IMG/VR virus record: IMGVR_UViG_3300032334_002355
Coordinates: 1 to 37,841 of that record
From: a virus
Length of the DNA: 37,841 nucleotides
Direction: 5' to 3' (one strand)
Positions 8,864 through 17,410 of the stretch are shown here, piece by piece (within the stretch, counting starts at the first letter, position 1; every line of letters begins with the position of its first letter). The position numbers were made by a program, and so were the translations under genes. The notes under the pieces were generated by a model that saw only the letters and a program-made list of their open reading frames with translations, did not search any database and was not told the origin of the DNA.

Positions 8864-9082
8864 TTACTTTTTTAATGGTGGAATTTCGCGCACAATTGGT
8901 GCGTTAGGTACGCCGGCCAGCGCCAGCGCGTCTTTAAAGTCTACGTCTCCAACTGCTGAATACATGATGCCGTCAGCCAAATGCACCGCGACAAAAATCG
9001 GGTTGCTGAGGTCGTCTTCAATGACAACCCCGTGCGCCGCGGTTTCTTTGGCCTGCAAATTATGCTGCGTCTTAACGAGCAT
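8864..9082 (-). CDS. Small conserved-looking protein between the RNAP genes (72 aa)
   Basis: Unrecognised. The sequence is well-behaved for a folded protein (HGVVIEDDLSNPIFVAVHLADG). It has no cysteine, membrane segment or low-complexity tract. The ATG at 9082 lies inside the last codons of the upstream PGM-rich gene (11-base overlap), and the stop is six bases before the GTG of the beta-prime C-terminal gene, so all three are probably translated together. Its place between the two polymerase pieces makes a polymerase accessory role possible. It does not resemble omega or alpha by eye. Confidence 0.7.
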   Translation of the reverse strand: MLVKTQHNLQAKETAAHGVVIEDDLSNPIFVAVHLADGIMYSAVGDVDFKDALALAGVPNAPIVREIPPLKK

Positions 9083-9755
9083 ACTCGTTTAAACTCCGCT
9101 GCAGAGCGCTCAGCGCGGCGGCCTTTGCGTGCAGCGCGCCGCGCGACGCCTGCAGCGCGCTGGCCCAACTTGCCATCTTGCCGGCTTCCGGCGGCGGCGC
9201 ACCCGGAGGCAGCGGCCCGCCCGGAGGCATCGGGCCGCCCGGAGGCATCGGCCCCGCGGGGGCGCCACCCGGAGGTGCGGCAGGCGGAGGCGGGGCCATC
9301 GGACCACCCGGCAATGCAGACTCAGCCGGTGGGGCGCCTGTAGTTCCCGGCGGTAACACCAGCGACTCGGGCGCAACCTGCACGCCCATGGCGTTCATAA
9401 TCGCAGTCAATTGTTGCTGCATGTTATACAGCCGGTAATCAAGCATCTGCATCATCTGCTCGGGCTTCAACTTTTGCTGTCCGTTCGCGCCGGGAGCCGC
9501 GGGGGCGGCCTGCGGCATCGCCGGCGGGAGTGCGCCCATCATCGAGGGGTCCATCATGCCCGGAGGAGCGGCGCCGCCCATCGCGGCCGGGTCCATCGGG
9601 GGAGCGCCGCCCATCATGGCGGGGTCCATCGGGGGCGCGCCACCCATCGCAGCCGGGTCCATTGGAGGCGCGCCGCCGCCCGGAGGCACGACCGCCGATT
9701 TTTCAAATACCACCCGCTTGGCGAGCGCTAACAACTCTGGATTGACTGCGTCCAT
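9072..9755 (-). CDS. Pro/Gly/Met-rich repeat protein between RNAP genes
   Basis: 227 residues, mostly low complexity. Three tandem 11-residue units (GGAPPMDPAAM type) occupy roughly residues 26-60, and a PMPPGG repeat lies near 165-190. Between them is a helical, Gln/Met-rich segment (PEQMMQMLDYRLYNMQQQL) that could form a short coiled coil. The C-terminus (ASWASALQASRGALHAKAAA) is an Ala-rich helix. An early FEKSAVV matches short Lys-X-Ala motifs in other virion-like proteins here. GGAGGGG lies before the ATG. It separates the two polymerase genes. A scaffold-like or virion linker role is possible, but function is unknown. Confidence 0.7.
   Translation of the reverse strand: MDAVNPELLALAKRVVFEKSAVVPPGGGAPPMDPAAMGGAPPMDPAMMGGAPPMDPAAMGGAAPPGMMDPSMMGALPPAMPQAAPAAPGANGQQKLKPEQMMQMLDYRLYNMQQQLTAIMNAMGVQVAPESLVLPPGTTGAPPAESALPGGPMAPPPPAAPPGGAPAGPMPPGGPMPPGGPLPPGAPPPEAGKMASWASALQASRGALHAKAAALSALQRSLNEYAR
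9550..9680 (-). repeat. Short tandem repeats in the Pro/Gly/Met-rich gene
   Basis: Three near-identical 33-base units encode GGAPPMDPAxM. A second series with PMPPGG units lies near 9190-9260. Both are in frame and part of the coding region. Confidence 0.75.
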
Positions 9756-9776
9756 GCTACCCCTCCGTGGTTCCGA

Positions 9777-12700
9777 TCAATTTTTGTCTTCAACGATATG
9801 TACCGGCGTGTCAATATCGATGTCGCCGCGGCGATACGCAGCCACCGCGTCTTTTTTACTTCTGTATACTCGCGGTTTGGCGCGAGGATTCATTTTACTA
9901 GATGCTAAGTATACACCACTCTGGTAATCTTTGTTTGGCACATAATGGGCTTTAAAATTTGACGCCGCAAACAAATTTTTACTCGGCAGCATCTTTTCGT
10001 AGGCTTCTTTGGCGGCGTCTTCCGTGCTGGGGACGTGATATTGCATTGCGTCCCCGTCGAAGTCGGCGCCAAAACCCTTGGTAATGACCGGATTGACTTC
10101 CATTACCTTGTTTTTGGTCAGCCGCGGTTTAAACGCCATCACGCCATACCGGTGCAATACCGGCGCCCGATTGATAACAATAGGCTTGGCTTGCATTTGC
10201 CGGTTTAACTCGTCAAACGCTGCTTTGTTTTTCTCTTCGACTGCCTGCAGGGCGTTCATGCGGGGTAAGCCGCGGCGGACCAGCGCCCGGACAACAAACG
10301 GCTTGTACACCTCCCACGCTTTTTCTTCGGGAAGCGCTACCTCGTCCATGTCGAGGTCGGGATTGGGTGTAATCACAGCGCGGCCTACCAAATCGACCGT
10401 GCTCGACAACAGTTTGCGCTGCATGACGCCAAACTTCGGGCTATCGCCAAAAATCTTTGACAAAAAGCCGCGCACATTGCGTTCCACGTTTTTGGGCTGC
10501 TGCGGATCGCCCAGCCCGGTTACCGCCTTCATAGAGTCGTACAAAGACAATCGCTCGCCGCTAACGTCGGAAAGCAGGCTGGCCGACTCTTTCAGCACGT
10601 TATTCGAATCAATCAGTTCTTTGTACAGATAATTTGCGTCGTCTACGAGCGGCAATTTTTTGGCGCCCATCGTCGACACGGGGCGAAACATCGGGGGGAG
10701 AACGGGCATTTTATTGAGCATCCAGTCTTTCGGCTGGAGGCCGGTGGCTTCCGCACCCTTTAAAAATCCCAGCCGGCGGACAGCCGCGTCGCGCAGTGTT
10801 TTTCGACCAGACTTGATATCTTCTCGGGCCTGTTCAATCGCCCGCGGGAGGTTGATCTTGGCCAACGCGTCGCGAATCGCCGCCGGTCCCGTCGCATCGC
10901 CCAGTTTCTCCTGCCCGCCCAGCACTGCCCGAAATTGTTTCTCTGTTAACCCGAGCACGCGGCGGATCGGCTCCTCCATGACGGGGTTGGGCATGGGTTC
11001 GTGCAGTGTGACCTTGGCCCATCGATTGCCGGTGTGGCCACCGGTTAACATCTCGTCGAACAGCCCGTTTTTAATGGGCTTCATGTTGCCTTTCCAGTCG
11101 ACCGTCTCGGTGCTTGTAATCTCGCGGTCGCCAGCCAGTTCGTCGATGTCCTTGTCGGTCAGGGCCATGATGTGCGTCTTACTGCCGGTGCGCACGGCGT
11201 TCACCCCAGACGCGCGCAACTGCCCGACAAACTTCTCGTACACGTGCGGTACGCGCGGCAGCGGCGGATCATAGCCCGCCATAAACTGCGTCCAGTATTC
11301 GGGGTTGGCCTGCCCACGCACCATCTTGGCGTCTCTGATGACTTTGCCAGCCCCGTGCGACAAGAGCGCGCCCACCTCCAACATCCCGACGCGTTTGGCG
11401 CCCGTCTCGCCGCCCTTGGCTGGCGCACCCTCCACGCTGTATCCACCTGTCGCCCGGCTCTGCCCCTTGCTCTCAGCCGTGTGGTGCAACTTCATAAAAA
11501 AGCGATTGCCCGTCAGCACGCCTTTGATTTTGCGGCCGGTTTCAGGGTCGACGAGGTCTTCGGTGTCGGACAGGTTGTGTTTTGCCAATTCCTGCATGGC
11601 GTACTCAACCAAATCTTTTTGGTCGTCGAAATCCTTGATCTTGAACGGCTTGCCCGTCTTTTCGGCGATTTTGCCCAACGCAGCCTCGATCACCTGCGCC
11701 GGGTTCACACGATTTAACAGCCCGAGCGGGCTTACCAGCACCTCAAGCGGGCGACCCTGCGCGTCTTGCGGCATTTGGTGATCCGGCACAATCTCGGACA
11801 CCACACCCTTGTCGCCGAAGCGGCCCGTCAACTTATCGCCGACCTCCATTTGGGCCTGCGACTTGACCACCACGCTCACGCCTTTTTTCGTGTGCTCGAC
11901 GTCGGTGACTACGCCGGGCGAATGATGGTCCCACGTCAGTGTCTCGTTTGAAAAGTTACCACCACGGCCGCGATGCACCTTGCCGTACACCTGTTCCTTC
12001 TTTTTTGCAACGAGCACAAGCGGGTCGCCGTAGTTGACGATGGTGCCCTTTTTAATCGCGCCCTCGTCATCAAAGTTCTCCAGCATCTTCTTGTCGTACT
12101 CGCTGGGAAACAGGCTGACGAACGACTTTTTTCCGACGTGGGTGTTGTCGTCCCATTCGGCCTCATTCTGATACATGTGTTGGCTGGTAAGTCGCTTGGC
12201 CGCCGACTCCGAGATCACCACAGCGTCTTCATAGTTGCGGCCGCGGAACGGTGTGTAACCGACGCGCAGGTTTAAACCCAACGCCGCGGAACCGTTTTTG
12301 TCTGTAAAGTTAGACGTAGCGACCAGTTGACCGGGTTTCACCACGTCACCGGGTTTGACGGTCGGCGTCTGCGTCCAAAACGTCTTGCGGTTGAAGGGCA
12401 TGTCGTTATACAAGTCAACCGTGTGCTTGTTGCCGTCTTTGTCGCGGATCACCATCTCGTCCGGCGTGACTGACAACACCTGCCCGCCAACTTGGGCTTT
12501 AATTGCGCCCATCTTCTCGCCCATTTCGTCTTCGTGCGACACGCCGGGCATATCCGCCTTTTCAGACTGCACAAACGGCGATTCAGCGTTTTCCAGCGGC
12601 AGCGCTTGTGTAAACATGCGGCTACCCATGATGACACGCTGACCTTTTACCATCGACTTCATCGGCACCATGTTGGTAAGCGTCGAGAACGTGTTGTCCA

Positions 12701-14219
12701 TGTTGGGGACAGTGTACGTCGCGTCTTTTTTCGGCACATACTTAATTTTGCCGTTCACGAGCGCAGCGACCATCGGCAAATCAGACTTATCTTCGCCCGG
12801 AAACATCAATGGCGTGTCGGCTAGTTCCTGCGGCGTTTTGTATTCTGTCTCACCTGTTTGGGCGTTGCGGACGGGCACCACAAACGTCTTCATGTTGGTG
12901 CCAGACTTGCGCGCGCCAGCCGCAAACCGCATGTCGACACCTACCTTGCCCGACTCTGGCGTGCGCAGGTAGTCAATAAAACCAAAATGGCTTGGCTGCA
13001 CGCTGCGCGACTCGGCAGGGACGGCGTCAAGCGAACCGATGCCGCCTTCCCCGAGCCGGGTGACGCGCGTTTGGTGATCAAAAATTTCGGCGGGGTTAAT
13101 CTCTTCTAAACTCGACCCCAACCCGGACTGAATCAACGCCGCAGAAATACCTTTGTTGAACACACCCGACGGAATGTGGTCGAGCGACTTTTTAGCGGTG
13201 GCTTTCCAAAGTAATTGTCGCAGCGCGGACTTGTCTTTTACAAATCGCTCTGCCAACAAGTCTTCGGGGCCAAACACCTGCTGGAAGGTCATGCTGTCGC
13301 GGTCGTCGCTTTCGGCTTCTTTGCGATTGACGGCCAGTAGTTTTTTAGTGATGTCGAGAATCGCGTCGGGGGTAAGCGTCTTGTACGGCTTGCCGAGCGT
13401 GCGCTTGGTCACTTCTTCGTCGAGTTCGGTTTTATTAAATTCGTCTGCAATCGCTTTGATTTTGGCAATCTGGTCGGCTTGGGGGTCTGCTTTATACGCC
13501 AACCGCTGGTACAACTTATCGAGCGTACCGGCGTCGCCCTGCTGCATGTTCGCGGCGGTGATTTCGTTGCCCCACGCGTCGCGAATCTGCTTTTCGGGCA
13601 CACCCAGTGTTTTCAACAGCGGCATCAACGGAATCTGCGCCTGCCCGATTTGAATCTTGAACACACCGGTTTCGGGGTCGAGGTAGTACCGGTGCGAACG
13701 GCCTTTACCCGGCAGCGTGTTGACGTGCGATTCCAGTTCGCCGTTGTCTTTCTCGCGGGTGAACACGCCGGGTCGCAACCGCAGTTGGTGCGCCAGTGTG
13801 TACTCGACGCCTTTGTTGACGAATGTGCCGGAATCGGTCAGATACGGCACGTTGGCAATTGTGGCGGTACGACTCGCCACAGGGGCGCTGGTTTTGTTAT
13901 CAACCAGCGTCCACGTGCCGACCATCTTGCGGGTTAGCGAGTTGCGGGTAAGCACTGCCCGCTTTTGGTCTTTGCGGGCAAACCGCTCCGGGCCGGCATA
14001 CTGCACGCCCGATAGTTGCAGCGTATACAAGTCGTTTTTAATCGGCTCAATGCCTGACGCGCTCTTCAAAGCCTGATCAAAAATACTTTGGCGCAACGCA
14101 GGAACGTCGCCAAACGCCCGAAACGACTGCTGCGGCTGTTGCGGCTGTTGCGGCGCCATGGCGCCGATCGGCGCCGCTGGCGGCAAGCCGGGCGAAGGAG
14201 GAAAAAACGGCTCAGCCAT
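9777..14219 (-). CDS. Fused RNA polymerase beta / beta-prime N-terminal protein
   Basis: 1480 residues. A Pro/Gln-rich leader (about 1-35) is followed by the whole beta subunit. Landmarks are IANVPYLTDSGTFVNKGVEY (N-terminal lobe), FGFIDYLRTPESGKVGV (rifampicin-region equivalent), FRGRNYEDAVVISE (about 658), GDKLTGRFGDKGVVS (about 793, both conserved lysines kept) and SRATGGYSVEGAPAKGGETG (about 925). From about 1060 it becomes beta-prime: NRWAKVTLHEPMPNPV, MLNKMPVLPPMFRP, INRAPVLHRYGVMAFKP, then the Mg-binding DFDGD at 1386-1390. It stops about 90 residues later, near where cyanobacterial and plastid rpoC1 and rpoC2 divide. There is no cysteine anywhere, so the N-terminal zinc site is lost. 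The residue normally Asn before ADFDGD is Gly. With the product of 6902-8857 it should form a template-dependent RNA polymerase. No sigma or alpha is seen. Confidence 0.97.
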   Translation of the reverse strand: MAEPFFPPSPGLPPAAPIGAMAPQQPQQPQQSFRAFGDVPALRQSIFDQALKSASGIEPIKNDLYTLQLSGVQYAGPERFARKDQKRAVLTRNSLTRKMVGTWTLVDNKTSAPVASRTATIANVPYLTDSGTFVNKGVEYTLAHQLRLRPGVFTREKDNGELESHVNTLPGKGRSHRYYLDPETGVFKIQIGQAQIPLMPLLKTLGVPEKQIRDAWGNEITAANMQQGDAGTLDKLYQRLAYKADPQADQIAKIKAIADEFNKTELDEEVTKRTLGKPYKTLTPDAILDITKKLLAVNRKEAESDDRDSMTFQQVFGPEDLLAERFVKDKSALRQLLWKATAKKSLDHIPSGVFNKGISAALIQSGLGSSLEEINPAEIFDHQTRVTRLGEGGIGSLDAVPAESRSVQPSHFGFIDYLRTPESGKVGVDMRFAAGARKSGTNMKTFVVPVRNAQTGETEYKTPQELADTPLMFPGEDKSDLPMVAALVNGKIKYVPKKDATYTVPNMDNTFSTLTNMVPMKSMVKGQRVIMGSRMFTQALPLENAESPFVQSEKADMPGVSHEDEMGEKMGAIKAQVGGQVLSVTPDEMVIRDKDGNKHTVDLYNDMPFNRKTFWTQTPTVKPGDVVKPGQLVATSNFTDKNGSAALGLNLRVGYTPFRGRNYEDAVVISESAAKRLTSQHMYQNEAEWDDNTHVGKKSFVSLFPSEYDKKMLENFDDEGAIKKGTIVNYGDPLVLVAKKKEQVYGKVHRGRGGNFSNETLTWDHHSPGVVTDVEHTKKGVSVVVKSQAQMEVGDKLTGRFGDKGVVSEIVPDHQMPQDAQGRPLEVLVSPLGLLNRVNPAQVIEAALGKIAEKTGKPFKIKDFDDQKDLVEYAMQELAKHNLSDTEDLVDPETGRKIKGVLTGNRFFMKLHHTAESKGQSRATGGYSVEGAPAKGGETGAKRVGMLEVGALLSHGAGKVIRDAKMVRGQANPEYWTQFMAGYDPPLPRVPHVYEKFVGQLRASGVNAVRTGSKTHIMALTDKDIDELAGDREITSTETVDWKGNMKPIKNGLFDEMLTGGHTGNRWAKVTLHEPMPNPVMEEPIRRVLGLTEKQFRAVLGGQEKLGDATGPAAIRDALAKINLPRAIEQAREDIKSGRKTLRDAAVRRLGFLKGAEATGLQPKDWMLNKMPVLPPMFRPVSTMGAKKLPLVDDANYLYKELIDSNNVLKESASLLSDVSGERLSLYDSMKAVTGLGDPQQPKNVERNVRGFLSKIFGDSPKFGVMQRKLLSSTVDLVGRAVITPNPDLDMDEVALPEEKAWEVYKPFVVRALVRRGLPRMNALQAVEEKNKAAFDELNRQMQAKPIVINRAPVLHRYGVMAFKPRLTKNKVMEVNPVITKGFGADFDGDAMQYHVPSTEDAAKEAYEKMLPSKNLFAASNFKAHYVPNKDYQSGVYLASSKMNPRAKPRVYRSKKDAVAAYRRGDIDIDTPVHIVEDKN

Positions 14220-14224
14220 AGTAA

Positions 14225-15361
14225 TTACATGCCGGCCCCGCCGGCCGCCATGCGTTTAATTTCAGCAAGTTCTATCGGGTCGATCCACGGCGCGTCGAGA
14301 CCGCGCATGCGCTCGCGGGCAGCACGGGCTCGCGCCAAGGCGCGCGCTTCTGATTCGGCTTTTGTTGCTTTGTACATGTGCCGCGCGCCAATCGCGCCCG
14401 CGCCGAGCGCGCCGATGCCCATTAAACCAAGCCCCATGGCGCTAGTATTCCGAAAACCTGCGTACCCGTAATCTTTAATATTGTTGCCTAGATTGGCTAA
14501 CCACTTTGGGATAGCGCGTTTTTCTTGTCGTGCTTTTTTCGTTTGCGCAAACAATTCGTCCAGCGCAACGTCGAGAGCCGCCGCGGTCTTCTCGTCTGTT
14601 TCGGGCTTTTTCTTTTTCGTGTCATTTCCGGTCAGCGCCGAAAAATACTCGTCGCGCGCGTTTGTTATGGCGTCACGGTTCGCTTGAGAATTGTCAGACT
14701 TGGCTAACGTGTTCACCATTTTTAACCCGCCGTACACGCCCGCTGCCGGGAGTAGCGCGCCCGCCAGCCCCATTGCGGCTTGGTGCGGTGGGTCTTTCGC
14801 CGGAACGCCTGTCCCGCCGCCGCCTAACAAGTAAGTTGAGGCAAACAACGGATTAAAATACATCCATTTCGCACCGCCAAGTCCCTTGGAAACAGCATTC
14901 ATGACGGGCGCCGAGGTCAACGCCGCGCCCGCAAGGCCGCCGGCCCCACCCACCGCCGCCCCGCTTAAAGCCGCCCGCAATCGCTGCCCCTTGGCTTTCT
15001 GGCGCGTCGCGCCAATCAGGGCGCCGGCGCCTGCGCCAAGCGCGGGCAGCAGCACCATATTGCTGTCAAAAGCCACCTTGTCTTGTTCAGCCGTATTGGG
15101 AAGTAACGGGGCGTTGACCAGCGATTCAAGCGGGGGCTTCGCCGTGGCTTGCCGCGCGCGGCCACGCAAATACTTCGCTAGTTGGTACAGGCCGCCGGCG
15201 CCGATGCCGATGCCAATTCCGGCCGCCGTAGCGCCGCCAAGATGTTTGGCGAATTCGCGGTAGTTCTTTTCAGCCAGCGCCGGATCATTGTAGGTCGAGG
15301 ACCCGGTCGGCGTGGCAAAGGGGTTCCAGTCGCCTGCGGCGCTTTGTTTTGTCGTTTGCAT
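14225..15361 (-). CDS. Glycine-zipper membrane-active virion-like protein (378 aa)
   Basis: The protein has about five Gly/Ala-rich hydrophobic stretches (near residues 43-66, 103-122, 133-155, 195-215 and 310-330), such as GIGIGIGAGGLYQLAKYL and GLGLMGIGALGAGAIGA. Lys-rich linkers separate them, and the tail is a basic helix (ARALARARAARERMRGL). Glycine-zipper patterns of this kind are known in pore-forming and phage-injected internal virion proteins. DKVAF and EKTAAAL are examples of the Lys-X-Ala motif seen in neighbours. Its stop is five bases before the polymerase ATG, which has a poor ribosome site, so translation of the polymerase is probably coupled to this gene. Identity as an ejected protein is inferred. 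Confidence 0.7.
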   Translation of the reverse strand: MQTTKQSAAGDWNPFATPTGSSTYNDPALAEKNYREFAKHLGGATAAGIGIGIGAGGLYQLAKYLRGRARQATAKPPLESLVNAPLLPNTAEQDKVAFDSNMVLLPALGAGAGALIGATRQKAKGQRLRAALSGAAVGGAGGLAGAALTSAPVMNAVSKGLGGAKWMYFNPLFASTYLLGGGGTGVPAKDPPHQAAMGLAGALLPAAGVYGGLKMVNTLAKSDNSQANRDAITNARDEYFSALTGNDTKKKKPETDEKTAAALDVALDELFAQTKKARQEKRAIPKWLANLGNNIKDYGYAGFRNTSAMGLGLMGIGALGAGAIGARHMYKATKAESEARALARARAARERMRGLDAPWIDPIELAEIKRMAAGGAGM

Positions 15362-15371
15362 TAAAACACCA

Positions 15372-15722
15372 TTAGTTTTTCGGCGGAATCATGCCGTACA
15401 CCTGACACCATTCCAACCACACGCGGTAATGTTTATGTTCGTCGTCCCAGTGGTCGGACCTCTTTTGCAGCATGTACCAGCCGTTCACTATTTTATCGTT
15501 GATGTCGTCAAATTCCGCTTTTTGCGTCTCGTCCCACAACTCAAACAACCGCGATTTAAAATCGAGGCGAAAGTCAATATTTTCGAGTTCGTCTTGTTTT
15601 AGGTTGGGCTGCACGCCGGGCTGCGCCAACACGGGAAAGCCTTCCGGTGTTCCCGGCCAGTGCAATTTATGGCCGCCGTGCTGCGGCCCGGCCACTTCAG
15701 TAAAGTACTTCCGTGTACCCAC
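15372..15722 (-). CDS. Hypothetical Trp-rich protein (116 aa)
   Basis: Unrecognised. GTG start at 15722 with an excellent AGGAG site. The N-terminal third is Gly/Pro-rich (HGGHKLHWPGTPEGFPVLAQ). The rest is a helical, charged segment (DFKSRLFELWDETQKAEFDD) with Trp at many positions, ending WLEWCQVYGMIPPKN. It has no membrane segment or known motif. It lies between two glycine-zipper genes in a tight run, so it could be a chaperone or small virion partner for them; that is inference. Confidence 0.7.
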   Translation of the reverse strand: MGTRKYFTEVAGPQHGGHKLHWPGTPEGFPVLAQPGVQPNLKQDELENIDFRLDFKSRLFELWDETQKAEFDDINDKIVNGWYMLQKRSDHWDDEHKHYRVWLEWCQVYGMIPPKN

Positions 15723-15730
15723 AATATCTC

Positions 15731-16798
15731 CTATAAGCCGCGACTTTTTCGATACTGCTCGTACGCGCGGCGGGATTTAATCCGGTTGGCCTGCGCTTGA
15801 TACGCCCGCTCAATCTCGCGGGCTTTGATATCTTCTTCGTTCTCTTCCGGTTCCGTCGCCTTAGCGGCGGCATAGCCACCCATGCCGCCGAGAGCCAGCC
15901 CGCCAGCAATCGGCGCGCCCAACAAGAGCGCGCCGCTAAGCCCGGTCCATGACGCTGTTTTATCGGCGGCGGTTTTGCGCGATTGCCGATACTGCTCGTA
16001 GGCGCGGCGGGCTTTAAGGCGCTGGGCTTGAACTTTGTACGCGGTCTCTATTTCGCGTGCTTTGATATCTTCTTCGTTCTCTTCGGGCTCCTGCGCCTTC
16101 GCGGCGGCGTATCCGCCTAAACCGCCAAGGGCTAAGCCGCCTGCAATAGGCGCACCCAACAGCAGCGCGCCTGCAACTTCGGGCCTAGCGAGCGGAGCGG
16201 CGCCTGCTACCAACCCACGACGGGCCAAATCTAATAATGCCAAACGGCCGCCCCAATTAAGTGCGTTGCCGCCTAAAAGTCTCCCGTAACTGAGCGCCCG
16301 GCCGCCCGCGCCCAGCAGCGTGCGAGCGCCGGCGGCACCGGCGCCTGCGAGCGCCGAACCTGCAGCACTGACTGTCGGCAGCATGGCGCCGGTGGCGTTC
16401 GCCGTACCGAACAAGGGCATTGCACCCGCGCCGGCAGTCGCGACGGGGGCCGCGCCGAGCGCCGCAGCGGCGGCACCAGCCGCGGCGCCCGTACCCATAA
16501 AACCGCGGCCGGCCCACATTAACGGAGCCTCGCCCTTAGACATTGGCGACGTATCTTTCGTCCACGGGTTATACCACTTGTCAGTCGTGTCTAAATAGTT
16601 TGTGCCTTTTGGACCAGACGCGCCCCACGGGTTTAAAACACGCCCTAACTCGCTCGCAAACGTACCCCACGTCGGATCGTTTTTGCCAGCAGATTTAACA
16701 AACGCCAAAATATCGGCGTCTGCCATGCCCGCAGAACGGCAGCGCGATAAAAACGCTTGTTTAAATGCGAGACGGTCAACGTCGGACGGTGAGGGCAT
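15731..16798 (-). CDS. Glycine/alanine-rich protein with tandem duplicated C-terminal domain (355 aa)
   Basis: The N-terminal 50 residues form a small helical domain. Residues 69-145 (WYNPWTK, then MGTGAAAGAAA, MPLFGTANATGAMLPT) match residues 72-147 of the protein at 34820-35728, so the two genes are paralogues. The C-terminal half holds two copies of a 65-residue unit (residues 210-274 and 289-353): a glycine-zipper helix (GALLLGAPIAGGLALGG) followed by a charged helix (EPEENEEDIKAREIE, RRAYEQYR). The copies are joined by KTAADKTASWTGLS. GGAG precedes the ATG. It is probably a membrane-active or core virion protein. No enzyme motif is present. Confidence 0.75.
   Translation of the reverse strand: MPSPSDVDRLAFKQAFLSRCRSAGMADADILAFVKSAGKNDPTWGTFASELGRVLNPWGASGPKGTNYLDTTDKWYNPWTKDTSPMSKGEAPLMWAGRGFMGTGAAAGAAAAALGAAPVATAGAGAMPLFGTANATGAMLPTVSAAGSALAGAGAAGARTLLGAGGRALSYGRLLGGNALNWGGRLALLDLARRGLVAGAAPLARPEVAGALLLGAPIAGGLALGGLGGYAAAKAQEPEENEEDIKAREIETAYKVQAQRLKARRAYEQYRQSRKTAADKTASWTGLSGALLLGAPIAGGLALGGMGGYAAAKATEPEENEEDIKAREIERAYQAQANRIKSRRAYEQYRKSRGL
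15740..16171 (-). repeat. Tandem duplication inside the 355-residue gene (two 195-base units)
   Basis: Units at 15977-16171 and 15740-15934 encode the same 65-residue domain with a 237-base period. Protein identity is high, but many codons differ at third positions (for example the stretches coding LGAPIAGG), so the duplication is old and kept by selection rather than a recent slip or an assembly artefact. Confidence 0.85.
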
Positions 16799-16799
16799 A

Positions 16800-17297
16800 T
16801 CACTCTCCGGGCAAAATTAACTTTTTGGGCGCACTAGCGGCGTCTCCCATTGTAAAGTCTGGGGCCACATGTTTTCCAGTGTCCCGCCCCAGCGGTAATG
16901 TGCCCGGCAATCCAGTTGTAAAATCTGCCGAACTCGCGAGTGAAATCCGACTTTTACGCCGCGGGCGGTGCCGCAAAAACCACTCATCGACCTTGGGGTC
17001 GGTGCGGTCGCCCTGTTCTTTCGCCTCGTACGTACAGGCGATCATGTTTTCGATCGCCTGTACCAACTCCATGCGGTCGGCCGAAATCCACTTTTTATCT
17101 GGATTTTGGGCGGACGCAGTGCGCATGCGCTGGGCTTCTTCCGACAACGCCTGCGCGCGCTGCAGAAACTCGCGGCGGGTCAGCACAAAAAATTCACCGC
17201 TGTTTTCGTCGTGCAGACACACAAACCCGTTTTCAGCGTAAAATTTCAAACCTCGAAACGTGTAACACTTGCCCGTAATTTTTTTCAGGTCACCCAT
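16800..17297 (-). CDS. Hypothetical protein (165 aa)
   Basis: Unrecognised. The N-terminal 45 residues look like a small beta domain (TFRGLKFYAENGFVCLHDEN, then FFVLTRREFL). A helical middle (QALSEEAQRMRTAS) and a disordered Arg/Ser/Pro tail follow. Four cysteines do not form a clear metal motif. GGAAGG lies before the ATG. The TGA stop almost touches the ATG of the paralogous glycine-rich gene. It could be a small structural or assembly protein; nothing in the sequence decides this. Confidence 0.65.
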   Translation of the reverse strand: MGDLKKITGKCYTFRGLKFYAENGFVCLHDENSGEFFVLTRREFLQRAQALSEEAQRMRTASAQNPDKKWISADRMELVQAIENMIACTYEAKEQGDRTDPKVDEWFLRHRPRRKSRISLASSADFTTGLPGTLPLGRDTGKHVAPDFTMGDAASAPKKLILPGE

Positions 17298-17410
17298 GTG
17301 TTGCCTTCCGTAGCATAAATTGGGCGTCAGCCTCCGTACTGCCCTGTATATCGGACAATACGAATTTCAGCAACGGGCATCCTATTTCACCACTGTTGCG
17401 GCATACGCAA

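Noticed and set aside
8864-9082. Omega or alpha RNAP subunit
   Set aside because: Neither the length nor any motif matches omega or alpha; only its location suggests a polymerase link.
9556-9927. Plus-strand Gly/Pro-rich ORF
   Set aside because: It is antisense to the low-complexity PGM repeats, which stay open in several frames because of their composition.
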